This document shows, in pieces, positions 61,938-64,000 of a DNA stretch of 64,000 nt. The DNA is from Sphaerolaimus hirsutus (taxonomy: Eukaryota > Nematoda > Chromadorea > Monhysterida > Sphaerolaimidae). Under the pieces are notes generated by a model. That model was not told the DNA's origin, did no database searches, and worked only from the letters and a program-made list of their open reading frames with translations. Positions within the stretch are counted from its first letter, which is position 1, and each line of letters begins with the position of its first letter. Both the position numbers and the translations under genes were made by a program. The stretch is from contig OZ038453.1 of assembly GCA_964036195.1 (NCBI GenBank), positions 17,211,206-17,275,205 on the forward strand. The letters run 5' to 3'.

Positions 61938-64000
61938 ATGCTCGAGCTCTAATTCCGGCTTTAGCCAGTGTGGCTCTCTGTTTAGCCCTGAACTCCAAGG
62001 CGGACTTGAACGGTGTAGAATCGGCCCTGTTGCGTCGATACCGGCCACCCACGCTGCGGCCGCTGGACGATTTCGAAATGAAGCGCTCGACTTTCTTCTC
62101 GCCCGTTGTAGCGTCCTCAGAGAGTGGCTGAGATTTCTGTTGAATGAAGGGGGTGGGTTTACCGTATTTCCACCAAATACCCCCCCCCCCCTCAAAATAC
62201 CCCCTCCCCCTAGTTTGACCCCCCCCCCCTCTCGAGACCACTATGAAACAATACCCCCCCTCGAAATACCTCCCCCCCAGATTGAGTGTAAAGAGAGCGT
62301 ACATGACAAATACTGCAGTTTGTTCTGCGTAGTGCAGAACACACGTTAAAACAATGTCGTAATCACGTTAGAACAGTGTTTATATTATACCATCTACGTA
62401 CTACAGGAGTCTAAACATGTCAGTTATTGATGCATTTTTCTACCCCAGGTTACATCACAAACGACGATTTTGTACTAGGATTTGAAAAAATTTCTAGCGA
62501 AATAATAACCCCCCTCGAAATACCCCCCCCCCTCTCGGGAGCACTATGAAACAATCACCCCCCGGGGGGTATTTCGAGGAAATACGGTATATACCTACGC
62601 ATAACTGGAAGGTCGTGCAATCGCATAAAAAAATGGATTGTTCCAGGAAGCTGTGCGTTTCCGTGATTCGCTGTGGCTGCAAAAATTTTGACTACCGTAT
62701 TTTCTCGAATTACCCCCCGGGGGGTTTATTTTTTCAGAGTGAAAATTTTGAGAGAATAACGTGAAAAATGCTACAATAACCACCTTTTATAAGTTTTGCA
62801 GCCTTATATAAGGATTCAATTCAATTCAAATTGTTTACTTGGCGCGGACTATTGAAGTCAAATGCAAGTGAAAATAACAACGTACACCCGTCGGCTACCC
62901 TTAAGTGGGTCCTCATAGGTGAGATTGTAACCTCAAGTCTTAGCATCGTAATGCACAGGATATTGTAACGATGTAGATGGTATAAACAATGTTCTAACGT
63001 AACACAGTAAATGTTTTGAACGTCTGTTATGCATTTCCCGGACCACAAATTCAAAATGCCCATTTTAAGGGGGGTATTTCGAGGAAATACGGTAAATTCC
63101 ATTGATTAGAGCTGTAGAGTGTCACTGTACTCCACGGACCCATTTTTCTAAAGGAAACGCTCCACCATGACGTCATGTTTAATAAAAAAAATGTTCCAAG
63201 AAATGGAAAATCATTCGTCTCTTGTACGCGACTCCACTTTTTTATTGCTTGATATTTTTCGTTTTTCTCAATGTGCGTAAGTATCCTGCTTTCGCATTAT
63301 CAGGCTAAGGCATAAGTAATTTTGGACGCATGCATTGAATATTTATGAATACCTATACTTGTATGAACCCCTGAATGAATATGCACCCCTGAATATACCT
63401 TTATGTCGGTTAATTTTGACTCATGTCCTTCTGGCAGAAGGTAATCCATGGGCTTCGTTGGCTGCTTGCCAAAAACCGCCGTGTCGTCATCTGGTTTAAC
63501 CGCATCTTCAGCAGACAGCACATCCTGGTATTTCACAGCCAGCTGCTCCACCTACGACAGAGATGCGAGGGTAATTAATAAATATTTTTGGGGTATCGGT
63601 GCGCATTGTGATGATTCCCAATGATGTCAGAACTAGGGTGTCAAATTTCCGTTTTCTGTTTTCTGAAGGTAAAATTTTTTACATTTTTGTTTCTGATTTC
63701 TGGATACTAACATTTTTCCAGCTCATTTTCCATTATTGGGAAAATTTTATGTTTTTTTCTGCCTCATTTTCTGTTTTTCAGTAAGTTTTCTGTTTTCCAG
63801 CTCATTTTCATTTTCTGGCCCAACCTTCTGTTTTCTGTTTCTAAACTGGTAAACCTGGTATTATGACTATTATTATTAACAGAGTATTATTATTAACAGA
63901 CTTGTTCGAACTGCTGCTGTGAGGGGGTGAGCGGCCGGTAGAGCGCGGCGCACACGAGCGTGTTCAGCGTGATGCCGGTCATGATGAGCAGAGTCTGCTG
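61938..64000 (-). CDS. SLC16/monocarboxylate-transporter-like protein, central part
   Basis: SLC16 carriers are 12-span major-facilitator proteins moving lactate, pyruvate or related substrates; the long loop between spans 6 and 7 is cytoplasmic. Minus-strand exons 63902-64000 (runs off the window), 63399-63551 and 61938-62136 join in phase 0. The first reads LLIMTGITLNTLVCAALYRP and LTPSQQQFEQ, the typical end of span 6 in SLC16 (xLNxxVCGALxRPL). The other two form a hydrophilic loop (VEQLAVKYQDVLSAEDAVKP; RFISKSSSGRSVGGRYRRNR). Exons for spans 7-12 should lie left of 61.9 kb but were not found among the repeats; the N-terminal half is outside the window. The subfamily cannot be told. Confidence 0.68.
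62160..63094. mobile_element. Two TACCGTATTTCC elements in an SLC16 intron
   Basis: 62,160-62,590: TACCGTATTTCCACCAAATA against GGGTATTTCGAGGAAATACG. 62,693-63,094: TACCGTATTTTCTCGAATTA against GGGTATTTCGAGGAAATACG and GTA. Both are flanked by TA, carry long C or G runs, and share AGTGTAAAGAGAGCGTACAT (first copy) with the 6,366 and 37,940 copies. Confidence 0.75.
63636..63850. repeat. Decayed CGGAAA-family array in an SLC16 intron
   Basis: TAGGGTGTCAAATTTCCGTT opens a run of TTTTCTGTTTTCTG words that fades at AAACTGGTAAACCTGG, which matches the unique centre of the 18,561 copy. The right end is missing. Confidence 0.65.

Noticed and set aside
61678..62349. 223-codon plus-strand frame
   Set aside because: Its first part translates the CACGTCA tandem array and its second part lies antisense to the SLC16 exon, which has splice sites and phase agreement.
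1..64000. Search for tRNA and rRNA genes
   Set aside because: No cloverleaf-like tRNA sequence or rRNA core was recognised by eye; a covariance-model scan was not possible.

Overview
This window is a repeat-saturated piece of an animal genome, almost certainly a non-vertebrate metazoan from a draft assembly with two 200-base N gaps. The animal assignment rests on a DEG/ENaC-type channel, LDL-receptor class A modules and an SLC16-type transporter, all split by spliceosomal GT-AG introns. I cannot name the species. Genes occur only to the right of about 20.8 kb; the first 20.8 kb is almost wholly transposon remains.

Layout. 1-20,830: nested non-autonomous DNA transposons, no confident gene. 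20,830-39,462 (+): a RIF1 homologue. I assembled 25 exons whose phases all agree (about 1,422 codons), running from HEAT-repeat exons through a FVPI/LTEHQKE block to GILK and RVRF phosphatase-1 docking motifs and a C-terminal helical exon. Its introns, and one exon, carry transposons, including a 3.48-kb PIF/Harbinger element with a truncated transposase. 39,760-43,212: a second 3.45-kb element with the same kind of ends but no coding capacity. 43.2-45.5 kb: repeats and a gap. 45,528-47,713 (-): the 5' part of a DEG/ENaC channel gene. 48,381-54,966 (-): four LDL-receptor class A modules on phase-1 exons, then a trypsin-like C-terminal exon (linkage inferred). 55,835-57,755 (+): a four-exon gene of unknown function, cut by an N gap. 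57.8-61.9 kb: repeats. 61,938-64,000 (-): the middle of an SLC16 monocarboxylate-transporter-like gene.

The most notable observation is an intron-making transposon family (introner). Short palindromic elements with ends of the type GTGGCAGTCCCA are flanked by a 3-bp CAG duplication. Three of them sit precisely as introns between in-frame exons: two in the channel gene and one in the unknown gene. The element supplies the GT donor and the duplicated CAG supplies the acceptor. Because the element is palindromic this works in either orientation.

A second theme is a set of at least eight element families whose interiors are arrays of one short word that continues the terminal repeat (CGGGAT, CGGAAA, CCGAAC, CGATAT, TACGTAAA, TAGCAAC, CTCGAAATACCCCC and others). 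Several have perfect 8-bp target duplications (hAT-like); others are flanked by TA (Tc1/mariner- or pogo-like). Everything here is read by eye: no alignment, splice or homology program was run.
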